Positions 1 to 8,105 of a DNA stretch of 64,000 nucleotides are shown here, one piece after another. Below the pieces are notes generated by a model. That model was given only the letters and a program-made list of their open reading frames with translations. It did no database searches and was not told the origin of the DNA. The stretch is from Bacteroidaceae bacterium (lineage in GTDB: Bacteria > Bacteroidota > Bacteroidia > Bacteroidales > Bacteroidaceae). Position numbers and translations under genes: made by a program. The stretch spans positions 57,444-121,443 of the forward strand of contig JAKSLM010000002.1 of assembly GCA_024401225.1 (NCBI GenBank), read 5' to 3'. Numbering within the stretch: the stretch's first letter is position 1; the number at the start of each line of letters is the position of its first letter.

Positions 1-761
1 CCTGCTACTGTAGCTGCACCTTCAAAACCACCTTCACGGCTAATCCACTGATTCATCATACCAGGAGTAGCAATTTCTACACCTACATAGAAGAAGATGG
101 CGATGATACCAAGAAGACAATGACGGAAAGCAAGTGGAGACTTTTCGTATGTAACGTTCTTGAGGTCACCCTGTGGCTCTTCAATCTTGATGAATGAGAT
201 AACTGCAAATGCTGCGAGGAAGATAACGATACCTGTGATGATGAGTGGTGCAACATCAGGGAAAGAATCCTTAGTGAGTGTACCAACGAGAGCACCAGCG
301 AGGATAGGAGTAGCTGTACCAGAGAGTGAGTTGAGCGTACCACCAGCCTGAACGAGCTGATTACCAGTATTACCACCACCACCGAGAAGGTTAAGCATTG
401 GGTTTACAACTGTGTTGAGCATACATACACAGAAACCGCAGACGAGCGCTCCGAGGAGGTAAACATAGATATTGTTGACAATACCTGAAGTGAGCTGAAT
501 ACCAAGACCGATAGCACCTACGATGAGTGCGATGAGAGCTGTCTTCTTGTATCCATACTTGATGAGCATGTTACCAGCAGGAATACCCATGATAAGATAT
601 GCTGTGAAGTTCATGAGGTTACCAGCCATACCAGCCCATTCGTAGGACATACCCCAAATGTTACCGAATGGTGCAGCCATGTTAGTTACGAAACTGATCA
701 TTGCGAAGATGAAGAACATGGTGATGATCGCAACCCAGTTTCTCTTTTGTTCTTGTGCCAT
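1..761 (-). CDS. MFS sugar transporter (FucP/GluP-like), 3' part cut by window edge
   Basis: The ATG is at 759-761 (reverse strand) and the frame stays open to base 1, giving about 253 N-terminal residues. They are very hydrophobic, with several membrane helices, and start MAQEQKRNWVAIITMFFIFA. The conserved intracellular GYKKTALI-type segment and the run of Gly-rich helices fit the major facilitator superfamily, closest in feel to Bacteroidetes glucose/galactose (GluP/FucP) transporters. It is the last visible gene of a galM-galK-transporter operon, which suggests uptake of galactose or glucose by proton symport across the inner membrane. The sugar is inferred from the neighbours, not from binding residues. 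The C-terminal half lies outside the window. Confidence 0.85.
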   Translation of the reverse strand, partial: MAQEQKRNWVAIITMFFIFAMISFVTNMAAPFGNIWGMSYEWAGMAGNLMNFTAYLIMGIPAGNMLIKYGYKKTALIALIVGAIGLGIQLTSGIVNNIYVYLLGALVCGFCVCMLNTVVNPMLNLLGGGGNTGNQLVQAGGTLNSLSGTATPILAGALVGTLTKDSFPDVAPLIITGIVIFLAAFAVISFIKIEEPQGDLKNVTYEKSPLAFRHCLLGIIAIFFYVGVEIATPGMMNQWISREGGFEGAATVA

Positions 762-780
762 AAAAAGATTAAATTATAGG

Positions 781-815
781 AGGGCTCAAGCGTTTGTAAT
801 GCAACCTTGAGCCCT
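781..815 (-). other. intercistronic hairpin between galK and the transporter gene
   Basis: A perfect 10-bp stem (781-790 with 806-815, arm AGGGCTCAAG) encloses a 15-nt loop, 20 nt before the transporter ATG on the transcribed strand. There is no T-run after it, so it is not a standard terminator. It may act on mRNA stability or on relative expression of the operon genes. Confidence 0.6.
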
Positions 816-866
816 TACTATTAGGTTATTGTTATTGTTTAATTAAAAATATGTAACACATTGTGA

Positions 867-2033
867 TTAAGCAAGCTTACGAGAACCGTCACCGATAACT
901 ACAGGGATAACGATTGGCTTCTTGCCATACTTAGCTTCAAACTTCTCAACTGCAGTCTTTGTGAAGTTGTCATAGAGCTCGTCAGCAACGAGGTTGATAG
1001 TACAGCCGCCGAAGCCACCACCCATGATACGTGAACCTGTAACTGAGCACTCCTTAGCGATGTCGTTGAGGAAGTCGAGTTCTTCGCACGATACTTCATA
1101 GTCCTTAGACAGACCATAGTGAGTTTCGTACATCTTCTGACCTACAGTTTCGTAGTCACCCTTCTCGAGAGCATCACATACTGCGAGTACGCGGTCCTTC
1201 TCACCGAGAACGAATGTTGCACGCTTGATATCCTCCTCTGAGCATTCAGCCTTAACCTCTTCGAGCATCTCCCAAGTACACTCGCGGAGTGTCTCGATAT
1301 TAGCCTCTGGGTGCTTTGCAGCACAAGCCTTAGCAACACGCTCGCAAGAGTTACGACGATCGTTGTATGGAGAACCTGCAAGTTCGTGCTTTACGCATGA
1401 GTTGATGAGAACGAGCTTGTAGCCCTCTGGATTCCATGGGAAGTATTCGAATTCACCTGAACGACAGTCGAGACGCATGAGGTTGCCCTTCTTACCATGG
1501 CATGAAGCAAACTGGTCCATGATACCGCAGTTGAGACCGAGGTAGATGTGCTCAGTAGCCTGACCAGCCTTAGCACGCTCCATAGGACCGATCTTGTTGT
1601 CACCGAAGAGGTCGTTGATAGCGCAAGCGTAGCATGACTCGAGAGCAGCCGATGATGACATACCTGCACCAAGTGGTACATCGCCAGCAAATGCAGTATC
1701 GAAGCCCATTACAGGAACGCCGAGCTTCTCCATCTCCTTAGCGATACCGTAGATGTAGCGGAAGTGGCTTGCCTTTGGTCCTGCTGGATCATCGAGCGAG
1801 AATTCATCATAGTCCTTAAGGTCGATAGAATATGCCTTGATAGTACGAGTTCCATTTGGACGAACCTCAGCAATCATACCCTGTTCAACAGCTCCTGGGA
1901 ATACGAATCCACCATTATAGTCAGTATGTTCGCCAATGAGATTAATACGACCTGGAGATGCATATACAGAACCAGGTTCACCACCGAGATGCTTGAGGAA
2001 GCGACTACGAACGTCGTCAATTTTCAGTTTCAT
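867..2033 (-). CDS. galK: galactokinase
   Basis: This cytoplasmic GHMP-family kinase phosphorylates alpha-D-galactose to galactose-1-phosphate with ATP, the first committed Leloir step. The galactokinase signature GRINLIGEHTDYNGG is at residues 28-42, the ATP-binding GHMP motif PLGAGMSSSAALE at 120-132, the catalytic Asp in GIMDQFASC at residue 173, and the C-terminal glycine motif GSRIMGGGFGGC near 335-346. The 388-residue length matches bacterial GalK. It lies 105 bp after galM and 105 bp before a sugar transporter on the same strand, so the three probably form a galactose-use operon. galT and galE are not in the window. Confidence 0.98.
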   Translation of the reverse strand: MKLKIDDVRSRFLKHLGGEPGSVYASPGRINLIGEHTDYNGGFVFPGAVEQGMIAEVRPNGTRTIKAYSIDLKDYDEFSLDDPAGPKASHFRYIYGIAKEMEKLGVPVMGFDTAFAGDVPLGAGMSSSAALESCYACAINDLFGDNKIGPMERAKAGQATEHIYLGLNCGIMDQFASCHGKKGNLMRLDCRSGEFEYFPWNPEGYKLVLINSCVKHELAGSPYNDRRNSCERVAKACAAKHPEANIETLRECTWEMLEEVKAECSEEDIKRATFVLGEKDRVLAVCDALEKGDYETVGQKMYETHYGLSKDYEVSCEELDFLNDIAKECSVTGSRIMGGGFGGCTINLVADELYDNFTKTAVEKFEAKYGKKPIVIPVVIGDGSRKLA

Positions 2034-2085
2034 AATTATAAATGTATAATAAGGTTAATAATATGATATTAGTTTAAAGTGACAA

Positions 2086-2127
2086 ATGAGAGTGTTAGGA
2101 ACCATTATAAAGTTCCTAAACCCTCAT
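2086..2127 (-). other. intercistronic hairpin between galM and galK
   Basis: An 8-bp perfect stem (TTAGGAAC at 2095-2102 with GTTCCTAA at 2112-2119) is extended by an outer ATGAG/CTCAT pairing. It sits just after the galM stop on the transcribed strand and lacks a following T-run. It is comparable to the hairpin in the next gap of this operon. Confidence 0.5.
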
Positions 2128-2138
2128 CTTTGTTTTTC

Positions 2139-3221
2139 TTACTTTACAGAGAACTTGTAAATTGTCTTCTGGTTGTACTTCTCACCTGGCTTCAAAACTG
2201 TGCTTGGGAAGTAAGGACGGTTTGGAGAGTCTGGGAAGTGCTGAGCTTCGAAGCATACTGCTGAACGACGCTGTGAACGGCAACCATTCTGGATCTGGAA
2301 GTCAGAGAGGAAGTTACCTGTGTAGAGCTGCATACCTGGCTCTGTAGTCCATGCTTCAAGTACGCGTCCAGAAGTAGGGCAGTAGAGAGTGACAACCTTT
2401 GAGAGCTCGCCAACTTCCTTCTTGTTACAGATGTAGTTGTGGTCATAACCCTGACCGAACTTGATCTGCTCATCGTCAGCATCGATTCTCTCACCGATAG
2501 TCTTTGGAGTGCGGAAGTCGAATGGAGTGCCTTCTACCTTGAGGATCTCACCTGTTGGGATTGATGTCTCGTCTGTTGGAACGTAGAAGTCGCAATTCAT
2601 TTCAAGTTCCTGGTCGAGTACTGTAGCAGTTGGATTGCCGATACCCTGGATTGAGAAGAATGCGTGGTGAGTGAGGTTGATGATAGTCTTCTTGTTGGTA
2701 GTTGCCATGTACTCAAGGATGAGTTCGTTGTCATCTGTCCAAGTGAATTCTACAGAGATCTTAACCTCGCCTGAGAATCCTTCGTGACCGTAAGGAAGTG
2801 TGCAGTTGAGAGTGAGGTTCTGCTCGCCTGTCTGATATGCGTCCCAAACCTGAGCATGAAGACCTGTAGGACCTCCGTGGAGGTGGTTCTTGCCATTATT
2901 GATAGCAAGCTTGTATTCCTTTCCGTTGAGGGTGAACTTACCATCGCAGATGCGGTTGCCCCAACGACCGATGAGAGTAGAGAGGTAAGGTTCGTTACCC
3001 TTGAGGTACTCATCGAGGTTGTCAAAACCCTGGATAACGTTTTCAATCTTGCCATCCTTGTTAGGAACCATGATAGCAGGAATAGCTCCACCATAGTTGC
3101 AAATTGAAACTTCGTTACCTTCTGCGTTAACGAGTGTGTAGAGGTCAGTCTTCTTACCGTTGATGACCTTCTGGAAATTCTCTGGCTTCAAGCCTGAGAG
3201 CTTTGGCTGAATTGTGCTCAT
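2139..3221 (-). CDS. galM: aldose 1-epimerase (mutarotase)
   Basis: It interconverts alpha and beta anomers of galactose and glucose, supplying alpha-galactose to galactokinase. Family features are visible: GRWGNRI near residue 86, the histidine motif NGKNHLHGG, LTHHAFFSIQG with the second active-site His, GYDHNYI in the second half, and the C-terminal segment around AVCFEAQHFPDSPN carrying the catalytic Glu. The 360-residue length is normal. No signal peptide is apparent, so it is probably cytoplasmic. It is the first gene of the galM-galK-transporter operon, with a TATATTTG promoter element 82 bp upstream. Confidence 0.96.
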   Translation of the reverse strand: MSTIQPKLSGLKPENFQKVINGKKTDLYTLVNAEGNEVSICNYGGAIPAIMVPNKDGKIENVIQGFDNLDEYLKGNEPYLSTLIGRWGNRICDGKFTLNGKEYKLAINNGKNHLHGGPTGLHAQVWDAYQTGEQNLTLNCTLPYGHEGFSGEVKISVEFTWTDDNELILEYMATTNKKTIINLTHHAFFSIQGIGNPTATVLDQELEMNCDFYVPTDETSIPTGEILKVEGTPFDFRTPKTIGERIDADDEQIKFGQGYDHNYICNKKEVGELSKVVTLYCPTSGRVLEAWTTEPGMQLYTGNFLSDFQIQNGCRSQRRSAVCFEAQHFPDSPNRPYFPSTVLKPGEKYNQKTIYKFSVK

Positions 3222-3302
3222 GATAGTATGTTTTTATTATTTTAATTGTAAAATTCAAATTTATTTTAAGTGTTGGTTTTCGTCAGAAATCCAAATTCAT
3301 CG

Positions 3303-3310
3303 CAAATATA
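3303..3310 (-). promoter_or_regulatory. predicted promoter -7 element of the gal operon
   Basis: The reverse strand reads TATATTTG, matching the Bacteroidetes -7 consensus TAnnTTTG, 82 bp before the galM ATG. No good TTTG is seen at the -33 position. Confidence 0.55.
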
Positions 3311-3361
3311 AATATAATAATTGAAACGAACTAATAAAAAGCAAATTATTTTTCTCTTTTT

Positions 3362-4669
3362 TTATTTTTTTAGATAAGTAAGGAGGTCTGCAACCACAAA
3401 AGAACTACCTCCAACGTATATTATATCATCTTCTGTGCTATCGGCCAAAGCCTTTTCGTAGGCTTCAGCTACGGTAGGGAATGACTGTCCGATGAGGCCA
3501 TTCGTTTTTGCTTTTTCCTTTATGTCTTCGTGCGGAAGAGCCCTTTTGACCGATGCCTGGCAGAAGTAATAGGTAGCAAGGGTAGGGAGTAGGGCGAGTA
3601 CGCCGCTTATGTCCTTATCGTTCACCATGCCAAACACGATGCGAAGCGTTGCGCCTTTCTTCTTAACCAACGCCACCGATCGTTTCAACTGCTCGGCAAT
3701 ATATCCAAATCCGCCTATGTTGTGACCTGTATCACAAACCACATGAGGCTTGTCGTTGATCTTCTGCCAGCGTCCCATAAGTCCTGTGAGAGAGCACACA
3801 TCATGGAAGCCTTTTCTTACCGCTTTGTCCGTGATATTGAATCCTTTCTCCTTAAGCAATGGTAACACATTCAGGATGGTATTTGTGTTCCAGATCTGGC
3901 AATCACCACGCAAAGCACCAACAATCTTGCCATAATCATCTGTCATATAAGTTATTGTACCATTGCTATTGAATCTGTATCGGGCTATTTTCTCATCATC
4001 CTGCGCATAGCACAGTTTTGCGTTATGTTTAATAGCAACTTCGTCAAACACAGGATAAGTCTCTGGCAGGAATTCACCTATCACAACCGGAACGCCATCT
4101 TTGATGATGCCAGCCTTCTCGTAGGCAATCTTTTCCAATGTATCACCAAGTAGGGCGACATGGTCGAACGATATGTTGGTGATGATCGACACTTCAGGTG
4201 TGATGATATTGGTGCAGTCAAGTCGTCCTCCAAGTCCAACCTCAATTACAGCTACATCAACCTTGGCTTCTCTGAAATAATCAAATGCCATGGCAGTTGT
4301 GATCTCGAAGAATGAAGGATGCAACGGTTCGAAAAATCCTCGATGCTTCTCAACGAAATCGATAACATTCTGCTCAGGAATCATTTCGCCGTTCACACGG
4401 ATTCTCTCACGAAAATCAATAAGATGTGGCGATGTGAACAAACCGACACGATAACCAGCAGATTGTAGGATTGCTGCAAGCGTATGCGAACAAGAACCCT
4501 TGCCGTTGGTTCCTGCCACATGTATGGTCTTGAATGACTGATGCGGATGATTGAAGTACTTATCCAGCTCGTGCGTATTGTAAAGACCTTCCTTATATGC
4601 ATTCTGACCTACGTTCTGAAAAAGAGGGGCAGAATTGAATAGATATTCACACGTTTCTTTATAATCCAT
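3362..4669 (-). CDS. folC: bifunctional dihydrofolate/folylpolyglutamate synthase
   Basis: This Mur-ligase-like cytoplasmic enzyme adds glutamate to dihydropteroate and extends the polyglutamate tail of folates with ATP. The P-loop HVAGTNGKGSCSH is at residues 50-62, followed by the FTSPHL and ERIRVNGEMI segments, the magnesium/carbamate-site region VGLGGRLDCTNI, SIDNISFDH-like NISFDHVALLG, and a C-terminal domain with CDTGHNIGG. The 435-residue length is typical of bacterial FolC. The stop lies against a T-rich stretch 140 bp from galM. A TAACTTTG promoter element lies 60 bp upstream, so it is probably transcribed on its own and not with gal. Confidence 0.96.
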   Translation of the reverse strand: MDYKETCEYLFNSAPLFQNVGQNAYKEGLYNTHELDKYFNHPHQSFKTIHVAGTNGKGSCSHTLAAILQSAGYRVGLFTSPHLIDFRERIRVNGEMIPEQNVIDFVEKHRGFFEPLHPSFFEITTAMAFDYFREAKVDVAVIEVGLGGRLDCTNIITPEVSIITNISFDHVALLGDTLEKIAYEKAGIIKDGVPVVIGEFLPETYPVFDEVAIKHNAKLCYAQDDEKIARYRFNSNGTITYMTDDYGKIVGALRGDCQIWNTNTILNVLPLLKEKGFNITDKAVRKGFHDVCSLTGLMGRWQKINDKPHVVCDTGHNIGGFGYIAEQLKRSVALVKKKGATLRIVFGMVNDKDISGVLALLPTLATYYFCQASVKRALPHEDIKEKAKTNGLIGQSFPTVAEAYEKALADSTEDDIIYVGGSSFVVADLLTYLKK

Positions 4670-4729
4670 ATTCCGTATTAAACATAACCGCTATTATTCG
4701 GTTGTTTTAACAATTCTACATTTATTGTG

Positions 4730-4737
4730 CAAAGTTA
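4730..4737 (-). promoter_or_regulatory. predicted folC promoter -7 element
   Basis: The reverse strand reads TAACTTTG (TAnnTTTG). Nineteen bp further upstream is TTTC, one base off the -33 TTTG. The distance to the folC ATG is about 60 bp. Confidence 0.65.
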
Positions 4738-4820
4738 CACATAATAAATGAGAATCGAAAGTCTTTTGAACAAAAAAAATTCGCTATGTTGTAAATTTCG
4801 ACTGATAAATAAATAATGGA

Positions 4821-4961
4821 TTGCCGTAGGCCATAAAATATCAATAAAGAAAAATAAGTATTACAGGGAAATCCTGTAGAACCGAAAAATAAAACAATCA
4901 GTATAGTGTGTAATCTGTTTTTATATATTTTTATCTATTGATATTTTATGGCCTACGGCAA
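4821..4961. repeat. 25-nt perfect inverted repeat around a 91-bp AT-rich core
   Basis: The arms are 4821-4845 and 4937-4961 and are exact reverse complements; each contains GGCCATAAAATATC. The enclosed 91 bp are AT-rich with no ORF and no clear promoter. The outer end of each arm carries the TTGCCGTAGGCC or GGCCTACGGCAA motif, which resembles the GCCGAAGGC motifs in the 39.4-40.1 kb repeat region. Confidence 0.85.
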
Positions 4962-4989
4962 CAAAGCATCAGTAAGGAGTTAATTGATT

Positions 4990-5089
4990 CCTTGCAAGGA
5001 CTTTGTCAACTCCTTGCAAGGGTTCAGGCGATTCGTTGCAAGGGTTCAGTCGATTCGTTGCAAGGAGTATATCATCATCTTGCAAACTT
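4990..5089. repeat. 22-bp-period tandem array, TTGCAAGG core, about 4.5 units
   Basis: Cores start at 4992, 5014, 5036, 5058 and 5080, exactly 22 bp apart. The first four read TTGCAAGG and the last reads TTGCAAAC. Units share a CCTTGCAAGG palindrome followed by a more variable 12 bp, often ending GATT. The same unit and period recur at 40200-40279. Confidence 0.85.
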
Positions 5090-5096
5090 ACGAAAT

Positions 5097-5441
5097 GTGA
5101 CATGTGTGACACGTGTGACATGTGTGACATATTTTTTTTGCCATACCTTTGCAAATCATTTTCGTCGATGTAAACACGTCACGCTTTCACGATATAAAAA
5201 ATGCCTGTTCTTTATATAAATGTACTATAAATATAGAACAATAATGAAAAGAAATAACTGGTTTTCGCATCAAAAAGAAGGACAAAAAGAGGTATAAGAA
5301 GGCTATTTTCTTATAATTTCTATATATATATATTTTTTATATATACTTAGTATATATAGGCATATCCTCTTATATAGTATCAAGCGCCTATCACCCCGAA
5401 AAAAATGATGTCACACATGTCACACGTGTCACACATGTCAC
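5097..5441. repeat. 34-nt perfect inverted repeat made of 9-bp tandem units, 277 bp apart
   Basis: Arm 5097-5130 consists of repeated TGTGACAYG nonamers, and arm 5408-5441 is its exact reverse complement. The enclosed 277 bp contain a TACCTTTG promoter-like element and a very AT-rich stretch but no convincing ORF. No target-site duplication is visible outside the arms. Confidence 0.88.
5144..5151 (+). promoter_or_regulatory. orphan promoter-like TACCTTTG element inside the inverted repeat
   Basis: TACCTTTG matches TAnnTTTG on the plus strand. The -33 position (about 5121-5124) falls in the repeat arm and reads TGTG. It points rightward into a region with no plus-strand gene before the convergent 3' end at 5501, so any product would be a short non-coding transcript. 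Confidence 0.35.
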
Positions 5442-5500
5442 GCTCCGTCTCCATTTATTCATTGTGATAATGCAATAATGAGGCAAAAGAGTGACTTTAT

Positions 5501-8008
5501 TTACAACTTCACAACAGAAATCTGACCTTTTTTCAGCTTCACAGTCTTTGTATTGGCCGATGTATTTTGGGCAGATAAACGCGAAACGGTGACGGTTGTG
5601 CTCTTGGTTGGGTATATTTCTACTGTATTTTCACCAATCAAACGAGCATCGATATTTGATCCTTTTATCATAATACTCAATGGCTGAACAAACGATTCAT
5701 TTTGTGCAGCATCGAACTGGACAGTTGACTTTGATTTCACAATCTTTGTCTTGTTCTTGAACACAGGTGCCCATCCATCGTATTGTATATCGGTCAGCGT
5801 TGCCGACGATTGATTGCTCTTGAAATTGCTGACTATGAAATAAGGATATTCACGATCGGCAGCAATAACACCATTCCAACCTTCTGGCAACCTATCGTGC
5901 AATGGAACGATCTGTGATGCCAACTGCTTTGTGGAGGTGGAGTTTACATTATTGTAATATATAAGGTATCTTGAATCAACGATGTCGCCCGACTTTACGG
6001 TTCTTGCCACATTATTATATAAAGGATACAGTTTACTTGTGAATATTGAATTGTTGGCTGTACGGTCGCCAAATGCCATCTTCTTGCCCTGGGATGCAAT
6101 GATTCCTACTTCATTGTCAATATTAATCCAATTGGAATCAAATGTTTGCATACTGCTGCCATCAGTTACTGAGGATGATGGCTGATTTCCGTCATCATAA
6201 TACAATGTACGAGTCATTCTGGTCAATTCATCGGTCGAAATAGCGAGCAAACCGCCCTTTTCTGCTGTGATATTGGCATCCTGAATGGCGGTAACATAAT
6301 CAAGGTATATCAAGGCATTGTGTGGTGTGGAATAGATGGCAAAGCGATTGTTCAAAGCGCCACCATTCACGTTCAATTCGCCATTCATTACATATCCATT
6401 GCCATCAAACTGATACTTGCCGTTAACGACCGGTTCGGCATTGGTACGCTTGCTTTCCACCTCGTACCATCCGAGTATGTTGCCCGTATTGTTTGCACGA
6501 TAAGGAACGACAATCTTATTCTTGTCAGGCGAGTTGGCAGCAAAATAACCAGTATATGATTTCAGTCCTTCACTCCATGAGAAGCAAGTAAAACGATCGT
6601 CGGTCGAGGCTCTTACCACGTTCTGGCAAGGCAGAATCCTTGCTTCACCATATTGTTTATTAAAATCATCCCAAGATGTTGGTTTCAAGTCGGATGTTGA
6701 CAACATTTCGTGCATCAGGAATGTCATCATCACACGATGCGCCTCCACTCCCATGCGCCGTGCTCCCACGTCGGCACGAAGCAACCAGCTTCCGTCGTTT
6801 GTGGTTTGCTGACGCGCCTTGATATACTTGTAAGCCATGTTCTCCATCATCAAGGCATTTGGATCGCGCAGGAAACACGCTACCGTTGAATAAGAGGTGA
6901 TCTGGTCGTAGAGGAACAGAGACCAGTCGTTGCCATTAGGCATGGCAAGTTCACCGTCAGGAAGTGCAAGCCAATTCAGTACATTGTCCTGAACCTTCTG
7001 GTTGTTGTGCATCAAGGCATTGGTCTTCCACACCTCACGGCCAGCAATGCCTTGTTGGAACATCTTGAGAGCAAGGGCAGCCTCACCCAATTCCTGAATC
7101 ACAACGTTCTGATAGCTCGTATGAAACAGATTATGGTTTTGCAGCGTGTAGTCGTCATAGAGATTCTGACCTTTGTACAGGTCGGCAATAGTCTTGTTAT
7201 CATACCATGCATCAATTACTTGCGTGTTGTGGGCATCTGATGGATGAGAATAACTGTTGATGGCAAACTCACGAAGGCGTTCGAACCATTTTGGAGCCAA
7301 TTCGTCGTTAGGGAACAGACCCAGCGTTGCAGCAAGGATATCTGCTTCCCATCCGTTTTCCTCTGCTTTTGTGTCGCCTGCATAACCGGTTGGAATTGAT
7401 CTATATAGTTCATAATTACATTCGGCCTTTAGCATCTGGTAAATGTAGTTGCGCTGTGCATCGTTAAGCTTATCCCACTGGAAGAATGCTGAATAAGCTA
7501 CTGACATGGCCCAAAGGCTTGATTCCCACGAAGAGTCGTCGACCGATACTGATCCCCAATAACGGTTGCCAGCACACACTTTGAGTTTGTTGGCTTTGTG
7601 AGTGGAATAAGCGAAGACCAGCGATTTCATAGCCATCTCCTCTATCTTATCCCAAGTCACTCCGGAAGGAAGCTCCACCCTACCCTTGGCATATTTGCTC
7701 AGGAAGGCACAGATCATGCTGAGGTCGGCATTCGGACGTACACCACGTTCATCGCTTCCGCCCGAGTTTTCTCCCTTGAAAAATCCGCATTGCTCATTCA
7801 GCGAGTTCGGTTCCTGGCAATGATTCCAGTCATTGACCATGTACAGGGAGAAGTTGGCAAGCATCTGCAGCAGGTCGTTCTTCATCTTCGATTCATCGAC
7901 AAATGTGGCTGTGATCACACCTTCTGTATATGACTGCACGTTTTCGCTTTGAGCATGTATCTTTGATACACAAAAGAGAAAAGAAAGGACTATAAGGCTA
8001 TATTTCAT
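5501..8008 (-). CDS. large secreted protein, possibly an (alpha/alpha)-toroid glycan-active enzyme
   Basis: The 835 residues start with a clear signal peptide ending at IHAQ (residue 20), so it is exported. Residues about 40-440 are helix-rich and aromatic-rich, with conserved-looking patches such as GNRYWGSVSVDDSSWESSLW, EENGWEADILAA, LQNHNLFHTSYQNV and GARRMGVEAHRV. From about 450 on, strand-rich sequence suggests beta-sandwich domains. This helical-toroid plus beta-sandwich layout is seen in polysaccharide lyases and related enzymes, but I could not assign a family, and activity is inference. The last residues (VKLKKGQISVVKL) do not look like a T9SS tail. It is divergent from the 8106 operon and shares a 97-bp promoter gap with it. 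Confidence 0.75.
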   Translation of the reverse strand: MKYSLIVLSFLFCVSKIHAQSENVQSYTEGVITATFVDESKMKNDLLQMLANFSLYMVNDWNHCQEPNSLNEQCGFFKGENSGGSDERGVRPNADLSMICAFLSKYAKGRVELPSGVTWDKIEEMAMKSLVFAYSTHKANKLKVCAGNRYWGSVSVDDSSWESSLWAMSVAYSAFFQWDKLNDAQRNYIYQMLKAECNYELYRSIPTGYAGDTKAEENGWEADILAATLGLFPNDELAPKWFERLREFAINSYSHPSDAHNTQVIDAWYDNKTIADLYKGQNLYDDYTLQNHNLFHTSYQNVVIQELGEAALALKMFQQGIAGREVWKTNALMHNNQKVQDNVLNWLALPDGELAMPNGNDWSLFLYDQITSYSTVACFLRDPNALMMENMAYKYIKARQQTTNDGSWLLRADVGARRMGVEAHRVMMTFLMHEMLSTSDLKPTSWDDFNKQYGEARILPCQNVVRASTDDRFTCFSWSEGLKSYTGYFAANSPDKNKIVVPYRANNTGNILGWYEVESKRTNAEPVVNGKYQFDGNGYVMNGELNVNGGALNNRFAIYSTPHNALIYLDYVTAIQDANITAEKGGLLAISTDELTRMTRTLYYDDGNQPSSSVTDGSSMQTFDSNWINIDNEVGIIASQGKKMAFGDRTANNSIFTSKLYPLYNNVARTVKSGDIVDSRYLIYYNNVNSTSTKQLASQIVPLHDRLPEGWNGVIAADREYPYFIVSNFKSNQSSATLTDIQYDGWAPVFKNKTKIVKSKSTVQFDAAQNESFVQPLSIMIKGSNIDARLIGENTVEIYPTKSTTVTVSRLSAQNTSANTKTVKLKKGQISVVKL

Positions 8009-8041
8009 GTTATTTTTTGTTAGTTTTTAGTTTTCGTGCCA

Positions 8042-8080
8042 CAAAAATAAGTATTATTTCTTTTATTTCAACTATATTTG
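8042..8080. promoter_or_regulatory. closely packed divergent promoters
   Basis: On the minus strand TATTTTTG (8042-8049) with GTTG 19 bp upstream (8069-8072) fits a promoter for the large secreted protein. On the plus strand TATATTTG (8073-8080) fits the -7 element of the 8106 operon, 26 bp before its ATG. The two sites abut, so they may compete for polymerase. Confidence 0.55.
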
Positions 8081-8105
8081 CACAAAAATTAATAAAAATA
8101 CAATC

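Noticed and set aside
781-815. Rho-independent terminator between galK and transporter
   Set aside because: The hairpin is strong but no T-run follows on the transcribed strand.
4990-5089. CRISPR-like array
   Set aside because: The 22-bp units are contiguous with no distinct 25-40 nt spacers, and no cas gene is near.
4938-5219. 93-residue plus-strand ORF across the repeats
   Set aside because: It is made almost entirely of the 22-bp and 9-bp repeat units and has no family features or sensible start region.
5097-5441. Insertion sequence ended by the 34-nt inverted repeats
   Set aside because: The 277-bp inside has no transposase frame and no target duplication is visible.
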